From contig CAZNLJ010000008.1 in the NCBI GenBank assembly GCA_964573725.1, positions 1 to 64,000 of the forward strand: a stretch of 64,000 nt of DNA, given 5' to 3'. The DNA comes from UBA6168 sp964573725. GTDB lineage: Bacteria > Bacteroidota > Bacteroidia > Chitinophagales > Saprospiraceae. A program made the position numbers and the translations under genes. The notes beneath the pieces were generated by a model, which saw nothing but the letters and a program-made list of their open reading frames with translations, was not told the origin of the DNA and did no database searches. The number at the start of each line of letters is the position of its first letter. The first letter of the stretch is position 1. Shown piece after piece: positions 6,906-15,675 of this stretch.

Positions 6906-9560
6906 ATGAAAACATTACCCTTTCCGGCCGTTCCGGCCGTGTGCCGACGGTTTGTCGGACCCATCCTTCTTTTTTTTCCTTTCCTGTGCTTGTCCGCCCA
7001 GACATACCAGGACGACTTCTCGGACGGTGACCACACCGTGAATCTTGCCTGGTCCGGTGATACGGACCATTTCCAGGTGGATGCGGCCGGCATCCTCCGG
7101 CTCCAGGCACCGGAGGCCGGCACTTCGGAGCTGTACATACCGGTCTCGATTCCGGACAGTTGTCGGTGGCGGTTATGGGTATGGATGGATTTCGACCCTT
7201 CGGCGTCCAACCGGCTCCGGGTGTACCTGCAGGCAGGGGGAGCCGACCTGGCTGCCGTCGACGGTTATTTCCTGGAAATCGGGGAGGACGGATCGGGGGA
7301 CGCCATCCGGTTTTACCGGCAAGATGGCGGGGTACCGGTCCTGCTGGCGCAAGGTGCTGCGGGATCGGTGGCTTCCCGGCCGGTGGTGCGATGGGAAATG
7401 CAGCGGACTTCCGACGGCCGCTGGCTGCTGTATGCGGACCTGGCGGGCGGGTACGATCCGGAACCTGTGCTGACGGTTTGGGATAGCACCTACATGTCCG
7501 GGGATGTTTTCTTCGGTTGGAAGTGCTACTATTCCGGCAGTCGCCGGGACAAGTTCCGGATGGACGATTTCCTGTTGGAGCCCTTGGTGCCGGATACGGT
7601 CCCACCCCGCCTGCGGCAGGTGACATCCCCGTTTTCCAGGGAGGTGGAACTCACTTTCGACGAGCCCTTGGACCTGATGTATGCCGCCGACCCGGCGCTG
7701 TACTTCCTGTCGCCGGATATCGGTATGCCGGTGGAAGTATTTCCGCTTGCCGAATCTCCGGCCAAGGTGGTGCTCGCCCTCGACACATCCCTGGCCAATC
7801 TCCGGGACCATACCGTCCGGGTGCTGGCCATCCGGGATACGGCCGGAAACCAGGCTTCCCTGCAGGAATGGACCTGGCAGCACGTGGAGATCGGTCCGCC
7901 GCAGCCCGGAGGCATCCTGGTCAATGAGGTCATGGCCGACCCGCTGCCTGCCATCGCCCTGCCGGCGGCGGAATACCTGGAGTTGTTCAATCCCGGCGAG
8001 ACGGTGACGGATCTGTCCGCCCTGACGCTCACCATCGGGAACACCGTTCGGTCCCTGCCTTCCTACCGGCTGTTTCCAGGCCGGTATCTGACCTTGTGCG
8101 ATACCATATGGGCGGATAGTTTCCGGCTGTTCGGTCCGACCTTGGGTATGAGTCCCCTGCCGACCTTGTCCAACGAGGGAACCCGCCTGTCGTTGGCTAC
8201 TGCGGACGGGTCGATGACGATCGACCGGGTGGATTACGACACGGACTTGTACGGTTCCGCGGATAAGGCGGGAGGCGGTTGGAGCCTGGAGCGGGTCAAT
8301 CCGCGGTCCCCTTGTTCCGGCCGGTCGAATTGGGCGGCCTCCCGGTCCTTGTCCGGCGGTACGCCCGGACAGCCGAACAGCGTCCTGCAGGTGGCTGCGG
8401 ACACGGCCGGGCCCCGGCTCTTGTTCCTGGCGGGAAAGCCGTCGGAAAGGAGGCGGATCCGGCTTGTTTTCGACAAGCGGCTGGATCCGGCCACGGTGTC
8501 GGATACCGGCCATTGGCGAATCCGGCCGCCCATGGCCCTGTCGGCTGCCTATGTCTCGGATGAGGCCGGACAGGAGGAAGTGACCCTGGTACTCGGGGAG
8601 GACCTGCGCGAGAACGTCCGTTATGAGCTGGAGGTAGGAAAGGAGGTGACCGATTGCAGCGGATATGCGGTGGCACCCGGAACGGTCGGAGTTTTCATAT
8701 TGCCGGACAGCATACAGCCGGGCGATTTGGTCATCAACGAACTGCTTTTCGACCCCCAGCCGGGAGGAGCCGATTTCGTGGAGTTGTACAACCGCTCCGA
8801 CAAGGTGTTGAATGCGGGGGACTTGATCATCGGAAACCTGCGGCCGAACGAGGACACCAGCGTTTCGGCAGTCCAGGGTGACCGCCTGATTTTTCCCGGG
8901 GGCCATCTGGCCGTCACCACAGACCCTTCGGACCTGGTTCGGCGATACCGGTTGGCCGATTCCTCCGTGCTGCTGAAAAATGAGCTGCCGGCATTCGGTG
9001 CGGACCAGGGTAACGTGACCCTGTACCGGTCGGGACCCGGCGGTACGGTGGTCCTCGATGTACTCGATTACAAGGCGGATATGCATCATCCCCTGTTATC
9101 GGACGCGAAGGGGGTTTCCTTGGAGCGGCTGCAGGAAGGGTTTCCCACACAGGACCCGACCAACTGGCAATCGGCGGCCGCTTCCGTCGGTTACGCCACG
9201 CCGGGCTACCGCAATTCCCAGCACATCGGTCCGGCTACCCATTCGGCCGGTTGCAGGCTCGCAAGCGACCACTTCACCCCGGATGGGGACGGCGCGGACG
9301 ATATCCTGACCATCCGGTGCCATTTCGACCAGGGCGGATACCTGGTCACCGCGGCCGTCTACGATTGGGACGGCAGGCCGGTGGCGAAGCTGGTGGACAA
9401 TCTGCTGGCCGGGGCGCAGTGTCACCTGCAATGGACCGGTGCCTCGGAAAACGGTCGACCTGTATTGCCCGGCGTATACCTGCTGGTGGTGCGGGCCTTT
9501 CATCCGGATGGTGCCGTGTTCCACGAAAGGATGGCCGCCGTCCTCTCGGTAGCCCCCTGA
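6906..9560 (+). CDS. Secreted lamin-tail-domain protein with CHU/gliding C-terminus
   Basis: An 884-aa exported protein. A signal peptide (hydrophobic PILLFFPFLCLSAQ) follows the ATG at 6906. Residues from about 30 to 210 look like a beta-sandwich with DDFSDGDHTVNLAWSGD. Two lamin-tail-like repeats follow: GGILVNEVMADPLP with EYLELFNPGE, and PGDLVINELLFDPQPGGADF with VELYNRS. An Ig-like segment (VELTFDEPLD, then DPATVSDTGHWRI) sits before each. The C-terminus has the CHU/gliding pattern DHFTPDGDGADDILTIR, DWDGRPVAKL and LPGVYLLVVRAF, which points to type IX export. A shadow ORF of 638 codons on the other strand is not believed. Substrate or partner is unknown. Confidence 0.8.
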   Translation: MKTLPFPAVPAVCRRFVGPILLFFPFLCLSAQTYQDDFSDGDHTVNLAWSGDTDHFQVDAAGILRLQAPEAGTSELYIPVSIPDSCRWRLWVWMDFDPSASNRLRVYLQAGGADLAAVDGYFLEIGEDGSGDAIRFYRQDGGVPVLLAQGAAGSVASRPVVRWEMQRTSDGRWLLYADLAGGYDPEPVLTVWDSTYMSGDVFFGWKCYYSGSRRDKFRMDDFLLEPLVPDTVPPRLRQVTSPFSREVELTFDEPLDLMYAADPALYFLSPDIGMPVEVFPLAESPAKVVLALDTSLANLRDHTVRVLAIRDTAGNQASLQEWTWQHVEIGPPQPGGILVNEVMADPLPAIALPAAEYLELFNPGETVTDLSALTLTIGNTVRSLPSYRLFPGRYLTLCDTIWADSFRLFGPTLGMSPLPTLSNEGTRLSLATADGSMTIDRVDYDTDLYGSADKAGGGWSLERVNPRSPCSGRSNWAASRSLSGGTPGQPNSVLQVAADTAGPRLLFLAGKPSERRRIRLVFDKRLDPATVSDTGHWRIRPPMALSAAYVSDEAGQEEVTLVLGEDLRENVRYELEVGKEVTDCSGYAVAPGTVGVFILPDSIQPGDLVINELLFDPQPGGADFVELYNRSDKVLNAGDLIIGNLRPNEDTSVSAVQGDRLIFPGGHLAVTTDPSDLVRRYRLADSSVLLKNELPAFGADQGNVTLYRSGPGGTVVLDVLDYKADMHHPLLSDAKGVSLERLQEGFPTQDPTNWQSAAASVGYATPGYRNSQHIGPATHSAGCRLASDHFTPDGDGADDILTIRCHFDQGGYLVTAAVYDWDGRPVAKLVDNLLAGAQCHLQWTGASENGRPVLPGVYLLVVRAFHPDGAVFHERMAAVLSVAP

Positions 9561-9736
9561 AAGGGGCCGGCCGTCGTTAAGGTTATTAAAAAGATGATTA
9601 AGGGAATCATAAATGATGGAAACATTGCGTGCCGGTCCCTTATTTTGATGCCCGGAACGGAAGGGCCGGAATGCCGGAAAGGACCGGCCGAAAGATATTC
9701 CGGACCGCCCGCAAGCTTCCATTAAAAAAAACAGGT

Positions 9737-10276
9737 ATGAACCAATTCATCGGATTGTCCGGATGGCTGCTCGCCATCGTGCTTTTAGGCTCCTGCAACA
9801 ACCTGACCTACTTCACGCAGGACCTGCAGGACCGTTACCGTTGGTCGGAAGACGAGCTGCAACGGATACAATTCTACTTATCACAGGATATCGTGCTCAA
9901 AAGGGAATTGACGGATGGAAGTTCCGATATCATATCGGGGAAGATACGGGTCGAGAACGGCCGTCGGATCGAAGAGGTCATCATCCGCAAGGGTACCCCG
10001 GGCGCATTCATCTTCACCCCGAAATCCGAACGTTTCGCCATCGGTTTCGAGGAGGGGGACGAGAATTACCTGATGTTCGGTCCCAATCCGAAACATAACG
10101 ACCGTTACGTGGTATTGGCCTCGGAATGGAAGCGGAACACCGGGGAGGTCACCTACGGCGGCAAGAAATGGCGGGTCTCATCCCAGGCCGCTTACGCCGC
10201 GCTGATGGTCGATTTGCGGAAGATCAGCAAGATGGATGTCAGCCGACGGGTCGTCCGGGGACGGAAGGTCGACTGA
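9737..10276 (+). CDS. Putative lipoprotein of unknown function
   Basis: A 179-aa protein with a lipoprotein signal: a hydrophobic LSGWLLAIVLLGS followed by the lipobox Cys and NN, which in this phylum fits outer-membrane or surface sorting. The mature part is predicted mostly beta and contains SQDIVLKRELTDGSSDIISG, an EVIIRKGTPGAFIF stretch and GKKWRVSSQAAYAALMVDLR. I do not recognise a named family. The ATG at 9737 is selected because it directly precedes the signal peptide; an ATG at 9629 would add 36 unrelated residues. It follows the large secreted protein by 176 bp and may be transcribed separately. Confidence 0.7.
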   Translation: MNQFIGLSGWLLAIVLLGSCNNLTYFTQDLQDRYRWSEDELQRIQFYLSQDIVLKRELTDGSSDIISGKIRVENGRRIEEVIIRKGTPGAFIFTPKSERFAIGFEEGDENYLMFGPNPKHNDRYVVLASEWKRNTGEVTYGGKKWRVSSQAAYAALMVDLRKISKMDVSRRVVRGRKVD

Positions 10277-10300
10277 ACCACCGGCCGGGACGGAGGAGGA

Positions 10301-10687
10301 CTAAGGATGTTGCGTCGGCAGGCCCGAGGCTTGTCCCTCCCCGAACCACTCCGCCAGTTTCCGGTCGGCGGATCGGCGCACCTCCTCATTGACATAACAG
10401 GCGATGGTGGCGAGGCCGAGGGTCAGGACACCCAGGTCGTCGGTATATCCGATGAAAGGGGAAAGATCCGGCAAGGCATCGATAGGAGCGAGAAAATAAC
10501 CGAGGACACCCAGGATGATGTGCTTGGCCCACTGCGGCGTTTCCTTCCGCCGATAGGCATAATAGAGCAGGAGCGCGCTGTGCACGGTTTTTTGCCCCGC
10601 CGAGCGGAAGTAATGGCTTATTTTCCGAAAAAAAAGTTTTTCTGAGAAAAACCGTCGGTAAGACGCGTAGGGAAAGTGGTTTTTCAT
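10301..10687 (-). CDS. YkvA-family (DUF1232) small membrane protein
   Basis: A 128-aa protein with the DUF1232/YkvA signature: a TPQWAKHIILGVLGYF hydrophobic helix followed by LAPIDALPDLSPFIGYTDD and a second hydrophobic helix (LGVLTLGLATIACYV). Function of the family is unknown. It is convergent with the lipoprotein gene, 24 bp away, and follows the 112-aa membrane protein gene on the same strand by 36 bp, so the two may be co-transcribed. Confidence 0.8.
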   Translation of the reverse strand: MKNHFPYASYRRFFSEKLFFRKISHYFRSAGQKTVHSALLLYYAYRRKETPQWAKHIILGVLGYFLAPIDALPDLSPFIGYTDDLGVLTLGLATIACYVNEEVRRSADRKLAEWFGEGQASGLPTQHP

Positions 10688-10723
10688 GGAATGGCAAACG
10701 ATGGTGAATGGACATGTCGTGCC

Positions 10724-11062
10724 TCAACTTTCCAATTCCTCCAGGAGCCGGCTGTAGACGGCCACCCTTTTCCGGTTCAGGCCGAAGGAACCGCCGCTGA
10801 AGATGGTGAAAAGGAAATACGATATCCCCATAACAAAAACGGCGATGGTGATGGTTCCATAGCCTTGTGTGAAAAGGGCGGCCGTGTAGGCGACCAACCA
10901 GCCGGGGCCTATCCAAAGATCCCGGCGCATGGCCCGACGGCAGCGGCCGATCTGTTCCTGCAGGAAAACCGGATCCGGATTCTTTTGCAGCAAGGCAGTC
11001 CGTTCGCGGGCAGGCAGCGGGCGGACAATTTCCCGCAGCAAGGTTTCCGGAATTTTCTTCAT
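10724..11062 (-). CDS. Small membrane protein, unknown
   Basis: A 112-aa protein. The first 50 residues are charged and helical (TLLREIVRPLPARERTALL and VFLQEQIGRCRRAMRRD), followed by two predicted transmembrane helices (WLVAYTAALF and TIAVFVMGISYFLFTIF) and a short basic tail ending in LLEELES. No family recognised. It lies between the LysR gene (68 bp upstream on the same strand) and the YkvA gene. Confidence 0.6.
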   Translation of the reverse strand: MKKIPETLLREIVRPLPARERTALLQKNPDPVFLQEQIGRCRRAMRRDLWIGPGWLVAYTAALFTQGYGTITIAVFVMGISYFLFTIFSGGSFGLNRKRVAVYSRLLEELES

Positions 11063-11130
11063 CGGGTATAATTTGAACCAAACTTACGAAAGGAGCCGGA
11101 CAAGGCCAACTGCCGACCCGGCCGGAAGCG

Positions 11131-12054
11131 TCAATAGGCTTCCGTCCATGCGAAATATTCCCGGATGACGGATTCCTTCTGCTGGGTGATGTAACGAAGG
11201 AAAGCGCCGGCTACCGGGGTATTGCGTTTGTCGGCATGCCAAATCAGGTTCCAATAGGAAACGATGGGCATCCCGTTGACCGGGATGATCCGGAGATGAC
11301 CGTTTCCCAGTTCGTTCCGGATGCCGATCAGCGGCATGATGGAATACCCCAAGCCTGCCACCACCGCCTGCTTGACCGCTTCGTTCGAGGTCAGTTCCAT
11401 CTTTTTCTTCACCTGGAGCCCGTTGCCCTGGATGAATTGCTCCATGGCCGCCCGCGTGGCGGACCCCTGTTCCCGGTATATCAACGGGATGGTTTCCAGG
11501 AAAGTCGGTTTGATGGCACGTTTGGTCGGCTGGGCGTCCTTGTTGCCGACCAGGAAAAGTTTGTTCCGCATCAGTTCCACCGTGTGGAGGCGCAAGTGCG
11601 TGGGTAAGACGGACACCAGGGAAAAATCCACTTCGTTCCTTTCCAGGTTCTCCACCACGCGGGACTTGTTCGTCACATCCAATTGCAGTTCGACTTCCGA
11701 ATTTTCCTGCAGGAACCCGGACAGGAAGTAAGGGATGACATATTTCCCGGTGGAAACGACGGAAATTTTCAGCCGACCGGCCAATTGCCCGTTTGCCGCG
11801 ACCGTCCGGTAGTTGATGTTCTCGATCTCGTCCAGGATCCTTCCGGCGGCCATGGCTATTTCTTCCCCGAAATCAGTGACATACAGCCGTTTGTTGATGA
11901 CTTCCGTCAGCGGTATGTCGAACTGCTGCTGGAAGTTTTTCAATTGGATGGATACGGCCGGTTGCGTCAGGTGCAGTACCTCCGCGGCCTTCGTGATGCT
12001 CTTGGTCTGGACAATCACCTGGAAGATCCGCAACTGGTGTAAGGTATAGTTCAT
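11131..12054 (-). CDS. LysR-family transcriptional regulator
   Basis: A 307-aa regulator. Residues 1-60 are the winged helix-turn-helix (LRIFQVIVQTKSITKAAEV and LTQPAVSIQLKNFQ). Residues 90-295 form the periplasmic-binding-protein-like effector domain, beginning LKISVVSTGKYVIPYFLSGF. The overall look is that of the CbbR/CysB branch, members of which often control carbon or sulfur assimilation. No divergent partner lies next to it, but the bicarbonate transporter unit begins 1.8 kb away on the opposite strand and is a reasonable target; this is inference. A TAACTTTG -7 box lies 25 bp upstream of the ATG. Confidence 0.88.
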   Translation of the reverse strand: MNYTLHQLRIFQVIVQTKSITKAAEVLHLTQPAVSIQLKNFQQQFDIPLTEVINKRLYVTDFGEEIAMAAGRILDEIENINYRTVAANGQLAGRLKISVVSTGKYVIPYFLSGFLQENSEVELQLDVTNKSRVVENLERNEVDFSLVSVLPTHLRLHTVELMRNKLFLVGNKDAQPTKRAIKPTFLETIPLIYREQGSATRAAMEQFIQGNGLQVKKKMELTSNEAVKQAVVAGLGYSIMPLIGIRNELGNGHLRIIPVNGMPIVSYWNLIWHADKRNTPVAGAFLRYITQQKESVIREYFAWTEAY

Positions 12055-12078
12055 AAAATTAGATTATGGTAAACATTA

Positions 12079-12086
12079 CAAAGTTA
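12079..12086 (-). promoter_or_regulatory. -7 box of the LysR gene
   Basis: On the minus strand TAACTTTG lies in an AT-rich stretch (12050-12115) directly upstream of the regulator start. A T-rich tract about 17-20 bp further upstream stands where a TTG would be expected. Confidence 0.45.
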
Positions 12087-12346
12087 AATAAAAACTTATT
12101 AAAAAAGTGCGCAGTTTTGCCCTGCGGTTGTTTGGAAGCGGAAAGGGATTCGCCTGTGTCGTTTTTTCCACCGGCTTCCCGAGCGTGATGAAAGGATACC
12201 CCGGAATGCCCGGCTCCCGGTCATCGGCGAACGACCCCCGCTGTTCGGAAAAAGCAGGTAATGCCAGATAGGGTGGGGAAAGCATGCCACCCGGAAGTAC
12301 GATAGGTTTCCATTCGGAGAAAACACGCATCTTAAAGCCCCGTATC

Positions 12347-12619
12347 ATGCAAAAAGGAAAGGTAAGATACATGGACCTCATGTTGTGGTCCGCCTTGGCG
12401 ATTCCGCTTCTAGTTTCGGTGGCCTTGACGGGTCACCTATCGCCGGACTTGATGAAGGCCGGTGCCATCGTATGGATGGCCGTATGCTGCCATTTGCTGG
12501 CCCGGCTTCCGGACCGGGCTTCCGGCGAATTCCTTCCGGGAAGATATCCGCTTGCCGGGGAAGTGCCAGCGGCGGACAGGACTTCCCGGTTTCCGGCCGA
12601 TCCGGATGCCGAGCGGTAG
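12347..12619 (+). CDS. Possible small membrane protein
   Basis: A 90-aa ORF with two hydrophobic segments near the N-terminus (LWSALAIPLLVSVALTG and AGAIVWMAVCCHLLARL) and a polar C-terminal tail. Two closely spaced ATGs (12347 and 12371) are possible starts. No family is recognised and no promoter box is seen, so it could be chance coding in a GC-rich gap. The 230 bp after it hold nothing I can identify. Confidence 0.3.
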   Translation: MQKGKVRYMDLMLWSALAIPLLVSVALTGHLSPDLMKAGAIVWMAVCCHLLARLPDRASGEFLPGRYPLAGEVPAADRTSRFPADPDAER

Positions 12620-12850
12620 TGACCGGATGTGAGGGAAAGACAAACAACTTTTCACCAACAGTCGAACATATTGGCCGGACGGATGTCCAGGCGGACCTCC
12701 TGCAGCAGCCGGGTGAAAACCTGTCTGTTGCCTGCGGGGTATCGTCCCCCTGCACGGATGCAGTCTCACCCACTGCATGCGCTGGCAATCCGTGGGCCGG
12801 ACCGTACCATCGGAAGGATGGCCGGTTGATACCTAACCACTACCGAAGCC

Positions 12851-13693
12851 ATGCGAATCTTGAACGGGCGTACCATGGTCATTGCCACCAAGCACGGTAA
12901 GGAAAAGGTGATCGGACCCGTGTTCGAGTCGACTTTCGGTATCCGTTGCATCGTAGATAACAAGGTGGACACGGACCTGTTGGGTACGTTTACAGGGGAA
13001 GTGGAGCGGGAGGGAAGCCCCTTGGAGGTATTGCGGAAGAAATGTGAAATGGCGATGGAACTGACCGGTCACGACCTGGCCGTCGCGAGTGAAGGTTCTT
13101 TCGGACCGCACCCGGTGCTGGGTTTCGTCCCTGCGGATGAGGAGTGGATGCTAATGACGGACCGCCGGCACGGATGGGAGGTATTCGTGGGGGATGTCAG
13201 TACCTCGACCAATTTCGCCGGCCGGATGCTCCGCACGGAAACGGAGTTGGCGGCGTTTGCCCGGGAGGTAGGCTTCCCGTCCCATGCGATCATACTCCGT
13301 AGAAGCCGGTACGATCACCTTCACCTGGTCAAGGGCATACGGACCTGGCGGCAGCTGAAGAATGGTTTTCGGGTATTTGTGCGGGAGCAGGGGAGCGCTT
13401 TTGCCGAAACGGACATGCGTGCCATGTGCAATCCCACCCGGATGGAAGTCATCCGGGCAGTTGCGGAAAAATTGGCGGGCAGGATCGGTATCCCATGTCC
13501 GGTCTGCGAAACGCCGGGATTCGGTACGGTGACGGTCCGCCGCGGATTGCCCTGTTCCGCCTGCGGATACCCGACCCGGTCGGTGTTGGCGCACCAGCTG
13601 TCTTGCGGCAAGTGCGGATATTCGGAGGAAAGGGAATATCCGGACGGCAAGCGGCAGGAAGACCCGCGGTATTGCGATTGTTGCAACCCATGA
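12851..13693 (+). CDS. DUF6671-type protein with C-terminal zinc ribbons
   Basis: A 280-aa protein. The N-terminal 190 residues form an alpha/beta domain (NGRTMVIATKHGKEKVIGP, then ELTGHDLAVASEGSFGPHP and a DRRHGWEVFVGD segment). From about residue 210 there are four CxxC knuckles (CPVC, CSAC, CGKC, CDCC), enough for two zinc ribbons. It resembles the uncharacterised DUF6671 family; the assignment is from memory of the motifs. No function is known. It lies upstream of the carbonic-anhydrase-like gene on the same strand with a 168-bp gap. Confidence 0.65.
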   Translation: MRILNGRTMVIATKHGKEKVIGPVFESTFGIRCIVDNKVDTDLLGTFTGEVEREGSPLEVLRKKCEMAMELTGHDLAVASEGSFGPHPVLGFVPADEEWMLMTDRRHGWEVFVGDVSTSTNFAGRMLRTETELAAFAREVGFPSHAIILRRSRYDHLHLVKGIRTWRQLKNGFRVFVREQGSAFAETDMRAMCNPTRMEVIRAVAEKLAGRIGIPCPVCETPGFGTVTVRRGLPCSACGYPTRSVLAHQLSCGKCGYSEEREYPDGKRQEDPRYCDCCNP

Positions 13694-13861
13694 CCAGGCG
13701 CAGCAGCCGGAAGGATCGCCCGGTCGCCGGGAACGCTCCGGCAGCAGCCCAAATGAAAACAAACCGGATAAAACCTGAATCGACGATGGCATGCGAACGG
13801 ACGCAAGGCAGCCTGTGCGGCCACGCTTCCGTCCGCGTACATCCACCCAACCTATAGGACC

Positions 13862-14389
13862 ATGCACAGCAACCTGTATTTCATTTGCCCATTCTCCCAA
13901 TTGGAGCCGTACCTGCGCGAGCAGTTCGGACAAGACCATCTCTTTGCGACGGCGATGGCCGGAATACCGCCCTTACAGGATCCGCAGTATTGCTTGGAGA
14001 TTGCGAGCATCATCCGGCGGAACCGGGTCAAGGAAATCGTGATGGTCAACGATATCGAGTGCCGTTTCCTGCAGGGCGTGTTGCAGCGGAACAATGTGGG
14101 CGACACGCCCTGCGTGAACCAGTTGCGCCAGCTGTACAGTGAATTCCTGTTGGAAATACTGGTTCGCGGCACCTCGGAAAAGCAGGCGAAATGTTTCGCC
14201 GTCATCAACCTGGTGGAGCAGTCCCGTCGGCTGGTCCAATGCAAGGTGTTGGGGCCGCTTATCGAGGCGCAGGGCATACAACTAAAAGGTATGGTCACGA
14301 ACCGGTCCGCCGGCAGTGTGACGAGTTTCCATCTTTCAAACGCTTTATTGACCAATGGACTTTCAGGTAATCGGTTCCAGCTTAACTAA
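13862..14389 (+). CDS. Carbonic-anhydrase-like protein without zinc ligands, SbtA partner
   Basis: A 175-aa protein. I see a beta-carbonic-anhydrase layout. YFICPFSQLEP stands where the CxDSR zinc motif should be; FGQDHLFATAMAGIPP resembles the GDLFVxRNAGN segment. CLEIASIIRRNRVKEIVMV matches the SxEYAVxxLxVKxIVVxG helix-strand. NDIEC replaces GHxxC, and KCFAVINLVEQSRRL with IQLKGMVTNRSAGSV matches the C-terminal Nvxxqv and gxvyDxxTG region. Cys9 and Cys67 are kept, but the Asp, Arg and His of the active site are replaced, so ordinary catalysis is unlikely. Its 3' end overlaps sbtA by 35 bp, which implies translational coupling. A role as regulator or partner of the transporter is inference. 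Confidence 0.6.
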   Translation: MHSNLYFICPFSQLEPYLREQFGQDHLFATAMAGIPPLQDPQYCLEIASIIRRNRVKEIVMVNDIECRFLQGVLQRNNVGDTPCVNQLRQLYSEFLLEILVRGTSEKQAKCFAVINLVEQSRRLVQCKVLGPLIEAQGIQLKGMVTNRSAGSVTSFHLSNALLTNGLSGNRFQLN

Positions 14390-15332
14390 TCCCACCCTAC
14401 TTTTTTTTGTCCTCGGCATCGTGGCCGTCCTGTTGAAAAGCGACCTGGAGATCCCCGCATCCTCAAGCAAGTTCCTTTCCCTGTACCTGTTGTTTTCCAT
14501 CGGATTCAACGGCGGGCAGGAATTGGAGCACAGCGGGTTCAGCCGGGAAGTGCTATATGCGCTGGCCGCCGGGATGGCTCTGGCGGTGCTGGTTCCCTGT
14601 TACTCCTTTTTTTTGCTGAAGCGCCGGATGCGGGTGAGTGATGCGGGGGCTGTTGCGGCTTCCTACGGCTCGGTGAGTGCGGTGACTTTCGTGGCGGCGG
14701 CGTCCTTCCTGGAGATACAATCGATTCCCTTCAGCGGCCACATGGTCGCGGTGATGGCATCGATGGAGTTTCCCGCCATCATGGCCGCTTTCGTCCTGAT
14801 GAAAAGTTACGACCGGGAGGAGGTGGGCCGACAGATGGGATTCCGTTCCCTGTTGTACCATTCCCTGTCCAACGGCAGTGTATTGATATTAATCGGCAGC
14901 CTGCTGATCGGTCTGCTGACGGATGCGCGGCAAGCGGCGGGAATCCGTCCTTTCACATCGGACATATTCAAGGGTTTCCTCGCCCTGTTCCTTCTGGAAA
15001 TGGGTATGTTGACGGCCCGGCGGTTCGCCGCTTTCCGGGCGTACGGTCGGTTCGCCTTCCTGTTTGCCATCCTGATACCGGCCTTCAACGGAAGTTTGGT
15101 GGCCTGGGCAAGCCAATGGCTGACCAGCCATACCGGCGACCGTTTCATGTTCTCCATCCTGGCCGCGAGCGCCTCCTATATCGCCGTACCTTCCGCCATG
15201 CGGCTGGCCGCACCCCGGGCGGATCCCGGCCTTTACATCCCCATGGCCCTGGGGGTTACTTTCCCGTTCAATATTTCCGTGGGGATACCCTTGTATTTTT
15301 GCATCATCACGGGTTCCGGCCAGCCGGTTTGA
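14355..15332 (+). CDS. sbtA: SbtA-type sodium-dependent bicarbonate transporter
   Basis: A 325-aa inner-membrane protein with about ten hydrophobic helices, arranged as two inverted halves. Family landmarks are LTNPTLLFFVLGIVAVLL, the SIGFNGGQEL turn, YGSVSAVTFVAAASFLE and the late AASASYIAVPSAMRLA with DPGLYIPMALGVTFPFN, the equivalent of the AASSSDISGPPTLRAG region in cyanobacterial SbtA. The family (SBT_1, formerly DUF897) imports bicarbonate with sodium. The ATG at 14355 lies inside the preceding gene, 35 bp before its stop. No SbtB (PII-like) gene is present. A T-tailed hairpin lies about 230 bp downstream. Confidence 0.85.
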   Translation: MDFQVIGSSLTNPTLLFFVLGIVAVLLKSDLEIPASSSKFLSLYLLFSIGFNGGQELEHSGFSREVLYALAAGMALAVLVPCYSFFLLKRRMRVSDAGAVAASYGSVSAVTFVAAASFLEIQSIPFSGHMVAVMASMEFPAIMAAFVLMKSYDREEVGRQMGFRSLLYHSLSNGSVLILIGSLLIGLLTDARQAAGIRPFTSDIFKGFLALFLLEMGMLTARRFAAFRAYGRFAFLFAILIPAFNGSLVAWASQWLTSHTGDRFMFSILAASASYIAVPSAMRLAAPRADPGLYIPMALGVTFPFNISVGIPLYFCIITGSGQPV

Positions 15333-15560
15333 TCCGGCTGCCGCCCCTCCGGACTTCCCGAATCAGGAATTTTTCGCAATGCGATTTTTTTTCTGTAAAA
15401 AATCCGACATCGGAAAACCATTTCCCCAGTGTGCTGTTACACTCCTGTCTTTTGACGAAACGGCGCATGTGTGCAACCCGCATTTCCTTTCCCGGAAAAC
15501 CGCTCAAGAATCAGCGTCCGTAAGTCACGCTTCATGATTAATGATTTTAGTTGGTGAAAA

Positions 15561-15602
15561 AAGGAATTCCGGCGTGCCTCGTGTACGACCGGAATTTTTT
15601 TT
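15561..15602 (+). terminator. Rho-independent terminator in the gap after sbtA
   Basis: AATTCCGG at 15565-15572 pairs with CCGGAATT at 15589-15596 and runs into a T8 tract; an A-rich tract precedes the stem, so it could work in both directions. It closes both sbtA and the convergent gene at 15676. The remainder of 15333-15675 holds no recognisable gene. Confidence 0.65.
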
Positions 15603-15675
15603 GACACAAGTGCTGGTCCATCCCTTCCCGGCCACGTCCCTTTGCGGGTGATGGAAGCACCGATCCGTTTTCCCG

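Noticed and set aside
7173..9089. A 638-codon antisense ORF over the lamin-tail protein gene
   Set aside because: Biased composition (Gln, Arg, Gly, His), no domain, and the opposite frame has clear domains.
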